The notes: a model not told the origin generated them from the sequence alone. A DNA stretch of 22,998 bases from Bifidobacteriaceae bacterium (GCA_031279575.1 JAITIG010000215.1:1-22998); one strand, 5' to 3'; positions 7,060 to 14,544 are shown, counted from the first letter of the stretch. Numbers and translations are program-made.

Positions 7060-8693
7060 TGCTCGCACACTCTCAGCCGGCGCGGGCTGGTGGCCTGCTC
7101 GCGCACCAGTTGGACTTCGACGCAGACGGGGCCGTCGCCGAAGTGCGCGCGGGGCAGGGCCAGCCGCGCGTCGCCCACGGTGTGGGGTTGGTCTGGCGCC
7201 GCCAGCGTCCACCACTGGTATTGGTCCCCGGCCTGGGGGGCCGGGTTGGTCCAGGAGAACACCGGGTCGCCTTGGGTGTCCACTGTCACCAGCGGGTCGC
7301 GCAGCTCGGGCAGCGGCGCGGCCTGCTCCACCAGCACCGGGGGCGGGCTGGCCGGGCCGGCCGCCGGGGCCTGCTCGGCCCGCCCAAACCACCAGATCCC
7401 CAGCGCCACCGCCACCACCAGCGCCGTCGCGGCCAAGGCCGCCAGCGGCCGCCCCGCCCCACCAGGCGGCTCGCCCCCAACCCGGGCGCCGCCAGCCGCC
7501 GGCGCCGCAGGCGGGGCCGGCCCGGCGGGCGGGACCGGCGCGGCGGGCGGGACCGCCGGGGCGGGCGAGGCCAGCGCCGCAGGCGGGCCCAACGCCGCAG
7601 GCGGGCCCAGCGCCCCAGGCGGGCCCAGCATCCCGGGCGGGGCCAGCGCCGGGGCCAGGGCCGGCGGCGGCTCTACCGGGGCCCGGCTTGGCGGCCCCGG
7701 CCAGGCTGGGCGCAACGGCTGGACCGCTGGCGGCAGGCCGTCCCGCGGGCGCGGCCGCCTCGGGGAGTCCCCGGCCGCCGCGGGCCGGGCGGCTTCAGCG
7801 GCCCCGGCCGCCGCGGGCGGGGCGGCCCCGGGCGGCGCAGCCCCAGCCGGCCCAGCCGGCCCAGCCGACCCAGCCGGCCCAGCCGGCCCGGGCGGGGCGG
7901 CTTCGGGCTGGTTGGGCGCGGGGACCGGGCCGCCCGCCAGGACGGCGGCCAGGGCGGCCGAGAACTCGGCCATGGTCTGGTAGCGCGCCGCCGGGCGGGC
8001 CGCCAGGGCGTGCGACAAGGCGGTCGCGAGCCCGGCCGGGGCATCGGGCGCCCCAAGCGGCGCCCCGGCGGCGGCTTCGGAGCCGCCCGGCGCCCGCCCG
8101 CAAACCAAAGCGCGCAGCACCGCCGCCAAGGCGTAGACATCGTGGGCGGGGCAGGCCGGCGCCTCGGCGCCGATCGTCTCGGGCGCGGCCCAGGCGCGCT
8201 GGGCCGGCGGCGCGCTGTAGGGCGAGCCGACCGGGCAGGCGTCGCAGAACCCGACCACCACCGGCGCGGGCGAGGCCAGCACCAGGCGCGCCGGGCGCAG
8301 GCCGCCGTGGACCACCCCCCGCTGGTGGACCGCCCCCACCACCCGGGCCAGCGCCATCGCGACGCGCACGGCCGGGCCCCAGGGCCAGGGGCCGCGCTCC
8401 AGGACGGCTTGGAGGGTCGGCCCCGGGGCGAACTCGGTCACCAGGGCCACCTGGCCGCCGGCGGCGGCCTGCTCCTGGACATGGTGGCCAATCGAGTCGA
8501 CCTCGGCCAGCCGCCGCAGGATCTGCGCCTCGCGCCGGGCCCGCGCGGGGGAGCACAGCCGCACCAGGCGGGGCTCGCCGGTGGCCGTGTCGCTGGCCTG
8601 GAACAGCGCCCCGCCGCCGCCGCCACCGCGCAGGGCCTGGCCGCCGGCCAGGCCGGGCAGGTCTGGTGGGGCCATGGTCCGCGCGCCGCTCAC
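7056..8693 (-). CDS. Membrane pseudokinase (Ser/Thr protein kinase fold, PknB/Pkb2-like)
   Basis: This is a 545-aa protein with a kinase-like domain (about 15-275), a long Pro/Ala/Gly linker (about 280-415), one transmembrane helix (about 417-437, LVVAVALGIWW) and about 108 extracellular residues. The fold is recognisable: helix-C E55, the catalytic-loop position, an APE motif, the HDVYAL helix-F Asp and ARPAARYQTMAEF at the end. The catalytic chemistry is lost. The VAIK lysine is R45, the HRDLKPEN loop reads HGGLRPAR (G130-G131 where RD should be), and DFG reads GFC (148-150). It probably acts as a scaffold or allosteric sensor rather than a phosphotransferase. The GTG start is chosen because GGGAGG sits six bases upstream; the ATG at 8699 is directly abutted by that SD. 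Its stop overlaps the Ig/FN3 start, so it heads that operon. Confidence 0.85.
   Translation of the reverse strand: MSGARTMAPPDLPGLAGGQALRGGGGGGALFQASDTATGEPRLVRLCSPARARREAQILRRLAEVDSIGHHVQEQAAAGGQVALVTEFAPGPTLQAVLERGPWPWGPAVRVAMALARVVGAVHQRGVVHGGLRPARLVLASPAPVVVGFCDACPVGSPYSAPPAQRAWAAPETIGAEAPACPAHDVYALAAVLRALVCGRAPGGSEAAAGAPLGAPDAPAGLATALSHALAARPAARYQTMAEFSAALAAVLAGGPVPAPNQPEAAPPGPAGPAGSAGPAGPAGAAPPGAAPPAAAGAAEAARPAAAGDSPRRPRPRDGLPPAVQPLRPAWPGPPSRAPVEPPPALAPALAPPGMLGPPGALGPPAALGPPAALASPAPAVPPAAPVPPAGPAPPAAPAAGGARVGGEPPGGAGRPLAALAATALVVAVALGIWWFGRAEQAPAAGPASPPPVLVEQAAPLPELRDPLVTVDTQGDPVFSWTNPAPQAGDQYQWWTLAAPDQPHTVGDARLALPRAHFGDGPVCVEVQLVREQATSPRRLRVCEQ
7570..7641. repeat. 18-bp tandem repeat, four imperfect copies (kinase linker)
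   Basis: Four adjacent 18-bp units (7570, 7588, 7606, 7624) differ at a few positions each and encode repeated LGPPAA-like hexapeptides in the linker between the kinase fold and the membrane helix. Unit length is a multiple of three, so copy-number changes would stay in frame. Confidence 0.8.
7842..7895. repeat. 9-bp tandem repeat, about six copies (kinase linker)
   Basis: Units of cccagccgg start at 7842, 7851, 7860 (one mismatch), 7869 and 7878, with a degenerate sixth unit at 7887. They encode alternating Pro-Ala-Gly in the pseudokinase linker. Confidence 0.85.
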
Positions 8694-8699
8694 TGCCAT

Positions 8700-8705
8700 C
8701 CTCCC
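8700..8705 (-). promoter_or_regulatory. Ribosome binding site deciding the pseudokinase start
   Basis: GGGAGG on the minus strand is followed by six bases (ATGGCA) and then GTG at 8693. It touches the alternative ATG at 8699 with no spacer, so the GTG is the better start. Confidence 0.7.
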
Positions 8706-8795
8706 GCCGTCGCCTCTGCTGGTTTGGCCGGCCCGGGCTGGACAAGCACCCGGAACCGCCTCGGGCATACTAACCGCCGCCCCGGCCCAGGCTCA

Positions 8796-8843
8796 GAAAT
8801 AATCCACAGGTTGTGCAAAAACGCAGGTCAAAATGGTTGCGGG
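8796..8843 (-). promoter_or_regulatory. Probable promoter region of the pseudokinase-Ig/FN3-MoxR operon
   Basis: This is a locally AT-rich block in a very GC-rich gap between ahcY and the pseudokinase. Read on the minus strand it contains TTTTGACC, a T-run and GGATTATTT. TTGACC with a 17-base spacer gives only a poor -10 (TGTGGA), so the exact promoter is uncertain. It includes a 15-base motif (8827-8841) that recurs upstream of whiB. Confidence 0.35.
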
Positions 8844-8885
8844 GCCCGCCAGCAGGCCGCCGGCAGCCCGCCAGCAGGCCGCCGG
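8844..8885. repeat. 20-bp perfect direct repeat downstream of ahcY
   Basis: Two identical 20-bp copies (8844-8863 and 8866-8885) lie head to tail with a 22-bp period just past the ahcY stop. Together they can also fold: 8860-8867 pairs with 8878-8885 (eight pairs, one G-U, ten-base loop) and the outer GGGCCCG/CGGGCCC flanks can pair. This could serve as a GC-rich terminator for the ahcY operon, though no T-run follows. Confidence 0.5.
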
Positions 8886-8892
8886 GCCCAGG

Positions 8893-10440
8893 TCAGTAGC
8901 GGTAGTGGTCCGGCTTGTACGGGCCGTCTTGGGGCACGCCCAGATAGGCCGCCTGCGACTCGGTCAGGCGGGTCAGGGCCGCGCCCAAGGCGGGCAGGTG
9001 CAGCCGGGCCACCTTCTCATCGAGCTCTTTGGGCAGCCGGTGGACTCCCGGCGCCCAGCGCCCCGCCGGGCCGCCGCTGGCCGCGCCAGGCCCCAGCCAC
9101 AACTCGATCTGCGCCAGCACCTGGTTGGCAAACGAGCAGGACATGACAAAGCTGGGGTGCCCGGTGGCGTTGCCCAGGTTGGCCAGGCGCCCCTCGGAGA
9201 GCACCAGCACGCCGTGGCCGTCCGGGAACACCCAGCGGTCCACCTGCTCTTTGACCCGGCTGCGCCGAATCCCCGGCCAGGCCGCCAGCCCCGCCATGTC
9301 GATCTCGTTGTCGAAGTGCCCCACGTTGGCCACCACGGCGTTGTCCTTCATCGCCGCCATGTGGGCGGCCGTGACCACATCGCGGCCGCCGGTGGCGGTG
9401 ATGAAGAAGTCGCCCCGGCCGGCCACCTCCTCCATCAGCGCCACCTGGTAGCCGTCCATGGCGGCTTGCAGGGCGCAGATCGGGTCGATCTCCGTCACCA
9501 CCACCCGCGCCCCCTGCCCGCGCAGCGCCTCGGCCGCCCCCTTGCCCACGTCGCCGTAGCCGGCCACCACCGCCAGGCGCCCGCCAATCAGGAAGTCTGT
9601 CGCCCGGTCCAGCCCGTCCGGCAGCGAGTGGCGGATGCCGTAGGTGTTGTCGAACTTCGATTTGGTGACCGAGTCGTTGACGTTGACCACCGGGAAGGGC
9701 AGCAGCCCGTCCCGCTCCCAGGCGGTCAGGCGGTGGACCCCGGTGGTGGTCTCCTCGCTGACGCCGCGCAAGGCGCCCCCCAGGCGCGACCAGCCCGAGC
9801 CCGCCCCAACCCGGTCGACCTCCTGGATCAGGCTTTGCGCCACCCGGCCCTCGGCTGAGCCGCAAAGCTCGAGGTAAGCCGGAGCGGCATCGAGCATTTG
9901 CTCGAATTGCTGCCCTGTCAGCAGGAGCGTTGAAGCGTCAGCCCCGTCATCGACAATCAGCTCCGGGCCGCCTTCCGGCCAAGCCAGCGCCTGCAGCGCG
10001 CACCACCAGTAAGCCTCCAGCGACTCGCCTTTCCAGGCGAACACCGGCGGCCCCTGCGGCGCCTGCGGCGTCCCGCCCACCCCCACCACCACGGCCGCGG
10101 CGGCCTCGTCCTGGGTCGAGAAAATATTGCAGGAGGACCAGCGCACGCGCGCGCCCAAAGCGGTCAGCGTCTCAATTAGGACCGCCGTCTGAACGGTCAT
10201 GTGGAGCGACCCGCTGATCCGCGCGCCAGCCAGCGGCCGCGCCGGGGCAAACTCCTGGCGCAACGCCATCAGGCCCGGCATCTGCTGCTCGGCCAACTCG
10301 ATTTGCTTGCGCCCGGCGCCCGCCAAGGCCAGGTCGCGCACAGCGTAGCGCCCCGCCAGCTGGGCGATGCCGTCCGGCGCCGCCGGCGCCACCGCCTGCC
10401 CCAGCCCCGCGCCCCGGCCCTTGGGCCCGCCCCCGCTCAC
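8893..10440 (-). CDS. ahcY: S-adenosylhomocysteine hydrolase
   Basis: This 515-aa cytosolic enzyme reversibly splits S-adenosylhomocysteine into adenosine and homocysteine, removing the inhibitory by-product of methyltransferases. Signature segments are [16 protein letters not shown] with the conserved His, [18 protein letters not shown], and [19 protein letters not shown] with K260 and D264 equivalent to the catalytic Lys/Asp pair. The NAD-binding loop is [16 protein letters not shown], and the protein ends in [10 protein letters not shown]. Two Cys common around the NAD loop are Ala here. A short Gly/Ala/Pro insertion lies in the C-terminal region ([18 protein letters not shown]). The GTG at 10440 overlaps the Trm112 stop as GTGA and is chosen over the further open frame; a start nearer the conserved core ([10 protein letters not shown]) is possible. 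Confidence 0.95.
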   Translation of the reverse strand: MSGGGPKGRGAGLGQAVAPAAPDGIAQLAGRYAVRDLALAGAGRKQIELAEQQMPGLMALRQEFAPARPLAGARISGSLHMTVQTAVLIETLTALGARVRWSSCNIFSTQDEAAAAVVVGVGGTPQAPQGPPVFAWKGESLEAYWWCALQALAWPEGGPELIVDDGADASTLLLTGQQFEQMLDAAPAYLELCGSAEGRVAQSLIQEVDRVGAGSGWSRLGGALRGVSEETTTGVHRLTAWERDGLLPFPVVNVNDSVTKSKFDNTYGIRHSLPDGLDRATDFLIGGRLAVVAGYGDVGKGAAEALRGQGARVVVTEIDPICALQAAMDGYQVALMEEVAGRGDFFITATGGRDVVTAAHMAAMKDNAVVANVGHFDNEIDMAGLAAWPGIRRSRVKEQVDRWVFPDGHGVLVLSEGRLANLGNATGHPSFVMSCSFANQVLAQIELWLGPGAASGGPAGRWAPGVHRLPKELDEKVARLHLPALGAALTRLTESQAAYLGVPQDGPYKPDHYRY

Positions 10441-10610
10441 GCCCCGGCCGCCTGTTCTAGCGGCTCGGCCCGGCCGGCCAGCAAGGCCGGAATGCCGTCC
10501 TGGACCGGGTAGCCCACCTGGCAGGCCTGGCACACCAGCCGCCCGGGGGCCTGCCCCAGCGGGCCCAGGCACCTCGGGCAGCGCAACGCCTGCCGCACCC
10601 ATTTCCTCAT
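10437..10610 (-). CDS. Trm112-like zinc-ribbon protein
   Basis: This 57-aa protein of the Trm112/UPF0434 family has two zinc knuckles (C11-P-R-C14 and C27-Q-A-C30) followed by the family signature [12 protein letters not shown]. In eukaryotes and archaea Trm112 activates SAM-dependent methyltransferases; bacterial homologues are less well characterised. SD GGAG lies six bases before the ATG. The preceding manB stop (TAG) is fused to the SD as TAGGAG, and its own stop overlaps the ahcY GTG. Tight coupling to the enzyme that clears AdoHcy fits a role in methylation. Confidence 0.88.
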   Translation of the reverse strand: MRKWVRQALRCPRCLGPLGQAPGRLVCQACQVGYPVQDGIPALLAGRAEPLEQAAGA

Positions 10611-10619
10611 CGCTCGCTC

Positions 10620-12071
10620 CTATCCCGGGACCGCCCCGGGCTCCGCCACCAACCCGGCTATCCCGTCTCTGACTTTGACCATGACGTCGCGGTCCTCCGC
10701 CTCCACGTTCAACCGCAGCAAGGCCTCGGTGTTGGACGGGCGGACGTTGGCCCACCACTTGGGCGCCTGGGACCAGTGGCTGACGGTCAAGCCGTCCAAC
10801 GAGTCGAGCGCGACCCGGCCGGCGGCGGCGTCGTCGGCGTAGGCGGCCTGGACTTTCTGAATCGAGTGCGCCGGGTCCGCCACCTTGAAGTTGACCTCGC
10901 CGGAGGCGGCGTAGGGGGTGTGGATCTCCGCCAGCTGGCTCATCGCCAGCCCCTGCGAGCCCAAGGCGGCCAGCAGGTGCATCGCGGTCAGGATGCCCGA
11001 GTCGGCGTAGAAGAAGTCGCGGAAGTAGAAGTGGCCCGAATGCTCGGCCCCGAACACGGCGTCGAGCTCGGCCATGGCCGGTTTGACGACGGCGTGGCCA
11101 ACCCTGGTGCGCACGGTCCGCGCCCCGGCCGCGCCCAGCAGCTCGGGCAGGGCCTGGGAGGTGATGGCGTTGCGCACCACCACGCCCGGCCGGCCCTGGG
11201 CGCGCTCCCGCGCCACCTCGCGCAAGGCGATGATCACGCCCACCACCGACGGCGCCACCGGCTGGCCGTGCTCGTCGACCGCGAAGCAGCGGTCGGCGTC
11301 GCCGTCGAAGGCCAAGCCCAAGTCCGCCCCGCAGGCCACCACCGCCTGGCGCAAATCCTCCAGGTTGCGCGGCTCGAGCGGGTTGGGGGGGTGGTTTGGA
11401 AAGGTCCCGTCCGGCTCAAAATACAGCCGCACGATGTCGACCGGCAGCCCTTCCAGCCCGGCCGCGCGCCCCAGCGCCGCGTCCGCCACCACGCCGCCCA
11501 TGCCGTTGCCGGCGTCGATCGCCACCCGCAGCGGCCTGATCTGGGTCAGGTCGACTGCCCGGCGCAGGAAGGCGGCGAAGTCCGGCAGGATCGCCTTCTG
11601 GGTTATGCGGCCCGGGCCCGCCTGGCCCGGGCCGGCGGGGGCCTGCCAGGCGCCGCCCTCGGGCGGCCCCAGCCGCTCGGCCGCGGCGATGATCTCGCCC
11701 AAGCCGTTTTCCCGGCCGACAGGCCTGGCCCCGGGGCGCATCAGCTTCAGCCCGTTGTCGCCGGCCGGGTTGTGCGAGGCGGTCAGCATGGCCCCGGGCA
11801 GCGCCATCGAGCCGCTGGCGTAGTACATCGTGTCAGTCGAGACCTCGCCCAGTTGGATCACGTCGCGGCCCTCGGCGGCGGCGCCGGCGGTCAAAGCGGC
11901 CGCCAACTTGGGGCCGGACAGGCGCATGTCGTGCCCCACCAGCAAGGCGGGCGCCCCGTCCAGGGCCCGGGCCAGGGCCCGGCCCAAGGCCCAGGCCTCC
12001 TCCGGGCCCCACTGCCCGGGCACAGCCCCGCGCAGGTCGTTGCTTTTCAGGATTGGTTTCAGCGATCGCAT
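10620..12071 (-). CDS. manB: Phosphomannomutase/phosphoglucomutase
   Basis: This 483-aa alpha-D-phosphohexomutase interconverts hexose 6-phosphate and hexose 1-phosphate, most likely making mannose 1-phosphate for GDP-mannose and envelope mannosylation. The active-site phosphoserine loop is TASHNP with S99. The metal-binding loop is DGDADR at residues 256-261. The sugar-specificity loop is [10 protein letters not shown], and the phosphate-binding loop near the end is [11 protein letters not shown]. The ATG at 12071 has AGG about five bases upstream, and the N-terminus [14 protein letters not shown] is conserved in actinobacterial ManB. It follows DUF3499 after 46 nt. The neighbourhood recalls that of Mycobacterium tuberculosis manB. 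The two mutase substrates cannot be distinguished from sequence alone. Confidence 0.93.
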   Translation of the reverse strand: MRSLKPILKSNDLRGAVPGQWGPEEAWALGRALARALDGAPALLVGHDMRLSGPKLAAALTAGAAAEGRDVIQLGEVSTDTMYYASGSMALPGAMLTASHNPAGDNGLKLMRPGARPVGRENGLGEIIAAAERLGPPEGGAWQAPAGPGQAGPGRITQKAILPDFAAFLRRAVDLTQIRPLRVAIDAGNGMGGVVADAALGRAAGLEGLPVDIVRLYFEPDGTFPNHPPNPLEPRNLEDLRQAVVACGADLGLAFDGDADRCFAVDEHGQPVAPSVVGVIIALREVARERAQGRPGVVVRNAITSQALPELLGAAGARTVRTRVGHAVVKPAMAELDAVFGAEHSGHFYFRDFFYADSGILTAMHLLAALGSQGLAMSQLAEIHTPYAASGEVNFKVADPAHSIQKVQAAYADDAAAGRVALDSLDGLTVSHWSQAPKWWANVRPSNTEALLRLNVEAEDRDVMVKVRDGIAGLVAEPGAVPG

Positions 12072-12081
12072 TGTGACCTAA

Positions 12082-12087
12082 AGCATA
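12082..12087 (-). promoter_or_regulatory. Possible internal -10 element before manB
   Basis: TATGCT on the minus strand sits in the 46-nt DUF3499-manB gap, ten bases before the ATG. It fits TANNNT but no -35 is evident, so it may only supplement transcription from the DUF3499 promoter. Confidence 0.25.
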
Positions 12088-12117
12088 GGTGTTGGGGCGG
12101 CGCGGGCGGGGCCGGCC

Positions 12118-12465
12118 TCACGGCAGGTTCGGCACTACCCGCAAGTGCCCGTGCCGGGGCGCGATCAGGTCCAGCAGGGGCGGATAGTGGGGGCGGCCGC
12201 TTTCGCGCACCGAGTCCGCCAGGGCCATGATCTCGTCCTCGCTGTGCCCGGCGGGCAGCATCTGCGGGGCCAGGCGCACCACTTCCCAACCGCGCGGCGG
12301 CACCATCCGCTCGGCGTGGCGCGCGCACAGGTCGTAGCCGTTGGGGTCCTTTTCGGTCGCCAGCGGCCCCAGCACCGCGGTGGCCTCCTTGTAGGCGAAG
12401 GTCAAGGTCGCCACCGGCGGGTCGGGGCAGGCGGTGTGCTCGCATCGCCTGGGTTGGGTCGCCAC
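12118..12465 (-). CDS. DUF3499 family protein (putative zinc-binding)
   Basis: This 115-aa actinobacterial protein of unknown function is recognised by the family core VATLTFAYKEATAVLGPLAT, the YDLCARHAERM segment and PRGWEVVRL. C8, C13, C47 and H50 are positioned as a possible zinc site. The GTG at 12465 is chosen because a TAGGGT -10 element ends seven bases upstream, which would make the transcript start at or near the codon; an in-frame GTG at 12474 overlaps that element and is disfavoured. It is the first gene of the manB-Trm112-ahcY group and is divergent from the metallopeptidase-family gene, an arrangement conserved in actinobacteria. Confidence 0.85.
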   Translation of the reverse strand: MATQPRRCEHTACPDPPVATLTFAYKEATAVLGPLATEKDPNGYDLCARHAERMVPPRGWEVVRLAPQMLPAGHSEDEIMALADSVRESGRPHYPPLLDLIAPRHGHLRVVPNLP

Positions 12466-12478
12466 ATGTGGCACCCTA
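12466..12478 (-). promoter_or_regulatory. Leaderless-type promoter of DUF3499
   Basis: TAGGGT (12478-12473, minus strand) matches TANNNT and is followed by exactly seven bases and then GTG. No good Shine-Dalgarno sequence is present, so the RNA probably begins at the start codon. Confidence 0.5.
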
Positions 12479-12521
12479 GCGCGACCGGCCCGGCCTGGCG
12501 CGCACGCCACGCCGTCGCGGG

Positions 12522-12534
12522 TAGCCTTTGACCT
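12522..12534 (+). promoter_or_regulatory. Leaderless-type promoter of the metallopeptidase-family gene
   Basis: TAGCCT (12522-12527) fits TANNNT and is followed by seven bases and then ATG at 12535, mirroring the opposite promoter. No SD is visible; the -35 region is GC-only and weak. Confidence 0.5.
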
Positions 12535-13026
12535 ATGCGCCGCCGTTTTGACCAGCCAGGCCAGGACTTGGCCGGGCCCGCCGGCCCCCCGGCCCGGCTG
12601 GGGCGCCTGCCGCGCCGGGCCCAGGGGCGCCGGCGCGACCGGCGCGGCCGGGGGCCGCGCGGACCCCTGCTGCCGCCCGCCCTGCCGGGCGCGTTGACCC
12701 GCGCGGAGCAGTTCGACCAGCACATCCGGGCGGCTTTGCTGCGCCTTGAGCCGCGCTGGGAGCGCCGCCTGGCCCGCCTCGAGGTGGCGGTTGAGGACGT
12801 GCCCACCTCCGAGGGCCCGTCCTGGGAGGACGGCGTGCCGCTGGCCCGGTCTTTCCCGGCCGCGGCCGGGCTGCCGGACCGCGTCATCGTCTACCGCCGC
12901 CCGCTTGAGGTGCGCGCCGCCGACTCCCGCGACCTGGGCCTGCTGGTGCTAGATGTGGTGGTGGAGCAGTTGGCGCACCTGTGGCGCATGCCCCCCGAAG
13001 AGGTCGACCCGGGCTACGGCGACTAA
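12535..13026 (+). CDS. Metallopeptidase-family protein lacking HExxH
   Basis: This 163-aa protein belongs to the actinobacterial branch of the small zincin-like 'metallopeptidase family' (COG3824-like). Family features are the MRRRFD start, the RGPRGPLLPPALPG segment, RAEQFDQ, VPLARSFPA, and VIVYRRPLEVRAADSRDLGLL. The helix that carries HExxH in active members reads VLDVVVEQLAHLW here, so the zinc ligands and catalytic Glu are absent. Other actinobacterial members are, as I recall, also degenerate at this site. It is therefore unlikely to be a protease and may have a binding or structural role. The N-terminal 45 residues are Arg/Gly/Pro-rich. It is divergent from DUF3499 and convergent with the DUF5719 gene. 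Confidence 0.85.
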   Translation: MRRRFDQPGQDLAGPAGPPARLGRLPRRAQGRRRDRRGRGPRGPLLPPALPGALTRAEQFDQHIRAALLRLEPRWERRLARLEVAVEDVPTSEGPSWEDGVPLARSFPAAAGLPDRVIVYRRPLEVRAADSRDLGLLVLDVVVEQLAHLWRMPPEEVDPGYGD

Positions 13027-13041
13027 CCCGCCCGCCGCGCG

Positions 13042-13066
13042 CCCGCGGGCTCAGGGGGCCCGCGGG
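13042..13066. terminator. Bidirectional terminator-like hairpin between convergent genes
   Basis: A perfect nine-base stem (13042-13050 with 13058-13066, cccgcgggc/gcccgcggg) encloses a seven-base loop, in the short space between two convergent genes. The loop contains the DUF5719 stop codon. No T-tract follows on either strand, as is common in high-GC actinobacteria. Confidence 0.6.
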
Positions 13067-14544
13067 TAGGCCGCCACCTCGGTGGCGGCCGCCCAGTGGC
13101 CCAGCGGCACCAGCACCGAGATCAGCTCGCCTTGGCTGTCTGTGGCGCTGGCCACCAGCGCCACCTGCCCGGGCGGCCCGTCCCAGGCGAACTCCAAGGC
13201 CGCCGCGCCCTGCCCGGCGCCCAGTTCGCCGGCGTCGACCACCAGCGCCGTCCGGGCCGGCGCCGCCAGGCTGGTGGCGGCGCCGCGCTGGCCGTCGGCG
13301 CCCACCGGCGTCAAGGTGAGCCGTGAGTCCGCCCCGGCCCCCGCCACCAGCCGCCAGGTCAAGTCGGCCCCCGGCAGGGCGGCGAAGCCATGGGCGGCGG
13401 GCGCGCTTGAACTGGTCCAGGCGAATTCCTCCGGCTGGTCCGCCGCCCCCGCGCGCAGCGACAAGCCGGCCACCGCCACCGGCTGGTCGGAGCTGACGGC
13501 CGCCATGTAGCGCCCGGCCGGCAGCCCCGCCAAGGACAGGTCGGTGACCAGCCCGGCCCCCACCGCCGCCGCCTCCAGCCCGGGCAGGCTGGTGGGGCCG
13601 TCCGGCCCCCACAGCTCCACGCTGACCGCGGCCGGCTCCTGGCCGGGGTTGGCCACCCGCAGGGCGCAGGCCCGGCTGGAGTCGAAGGTCGACTCGGTCA
13701 CATCCAGGCCCGCCACCACCACCTCGGTGGCCGGCGCCAGCCCCGGCACGGCCAGTTCCACGCCCCCTTGGGTGGTGCCTTGCAGGCGCGAGTGCTGCAA
13801 GAACACCGCCAGGTCGCCCCCGCTGGCGGCAACGTGCACGGCCAGGCGGGCGGCATCGCCCACAAAGCCCTCCAGCAGGACCGCCCGCTGGGAGCTGGGC
13901 GGCACCACCAAACCGGTCAGGCCGATGGCCTCGACCGGCCCGGCCGCGTCCCACACCTCGAGGTCGGCGGTGACGTTGGTCAAGCCGGGGTTGGCCAAGA
14001 TCAGCCGGGCGGACGAGCCCGGCTCGGTCGACCCGGCCACCACCCAGGCCTCCGGCGCGGGCGGGACGCAGGGCGAGGCGGCCACCCCGCGCAGGTCGCC
14101 GTCGCCGATGTGCTGGAACACCCCCCCGGCCGCCAGGGCGGGCGCGGCGGCGGTGGAGAAGGCCTCGACCCGGATGGGCTGGTCCGCCACGGTCGCGGTG
14201 GCGGCCGCCAAGGGGCCGGGCAGATCGGTCGCCGCCCCCTCCTCCAGCGGCGCGGCCCGGCCGCCCTGGCCGCCTTCGACCACCACCCGGCTGATCGAGT
14301 CGACCTGGGTGGCGGCCGGGTCGAAGCGCGGGTCGTAGACCGGCTCGCCGGCGCCCTCGGTTGGCAGGCGCAGACCGCCGGGGCAAACCGCCACCGAGTC
14401 TCCCGGCGGGACGGCCACCATTTGGGCGGCGCCGGGCGGGGCGGCGGCGCCCGGGTGGGCGCGGTCGGCCCACACCAGAGCGCCGACCGCGCCCACCAGC
14501 ACCAGCGCCATCAGCCCCGACAAGATCCGTTTGAGCGTTTTCAC
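13051..14544 (-). CDS. DUF5719 family secreted/membrane-anchored protein
   Basis: This is a 497-aa exported protein. The N-terminus MKTLKRILSGLMALVLVGAV is a basic head plus hydrophobic helix typical of a signal peptide or anchor. The remainder is beta-rich with no obvious catalytic motif, for example VVVPPSSQRAVLLEGF and VAVHVAASGGDLAVFLQHSRLQG, which are characteristic of the actinobacterial DUF5719 family found after the large glycosyltransferase. The GTG start overlaps the glycosyltransferase stop as GTGA, and GGAGG lies seven bases upstream, so translation is coupled. A role supporting envelope polysaccharide assembly is inferred from context only. Confidence 0.85.
   Translation of the reverse strand: MKTLKRILSGLMALVLVGAVGALVWADRAHPGAAAPPGAAQMVAVPPGDSVAVCPGGLRLPTEGAGEPVYDPRFDPAATQVDSISRVVVEGGQGGRAAPLEEGAATDLPGPLAAATATVADQPIRVEAFSTAAAPALAAGGVFQHIGDGDLRGVAASPCVPPAPEAWVVAGSTEPGSSARLILANPGLTNVTADLEVWDAAGPVEAIGLTGLVVPPSSQRAVLLEGFVGDAARLAVHVAASGGDLAVFLQHSRLQGTTQGGVELAVPGLAPATEVVVAGLDVTESTFDSSRACALRVANPGQEPAAVSVELWGPDGPTSLPGLEAAAVGAGLVTDLSLAGLPAGRYMAAVSSDQPVAVAGLSLRAGAADQPEEFAWTSSSAPAAHGFAALPGADLTWRLVAGAGADSRLTLTPVGADGQRGAATSLAAPARTALVVDAGELGAGQGAAALEFAWDGPPGQVALVASATDSQGELISVLVPLGHWAAATEVAAYPRAP

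Noticed and set aside
7570..7895. CRISPR-like repeats
   Set aside because: The units are 9 and 18 bp, directly adjacent without spacers, and encode a Pro/Ala/Gly linker.
8800..8808. DnaA-box-like sequence TAATCCACA upstream of the pseudokinase
   Set aside because: It is a single one-mismatch box with no cluster and no dnaA/dnaN/recF neighbours, so it is not an origin.
1285..9146. Long plus-strand open frames opposite the Ig/FN3 and kinase genes (for example 1285-3078, 3313-5151, 5551-7983, 7110-9146)
   Set aside because: Very high GC removes stop codons from all frames. These translations are Arg/Gly/Pro/Ala-rich with no domain, while the opposite strand has recognisable motifs.
10441..10620. 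SAH or SAM riboswitch ahead of ahcY
   Set aside because: The sequence immediately upstream of ahcY is coding (Trm112-like and manB), leaving no leader for a riboswitch.
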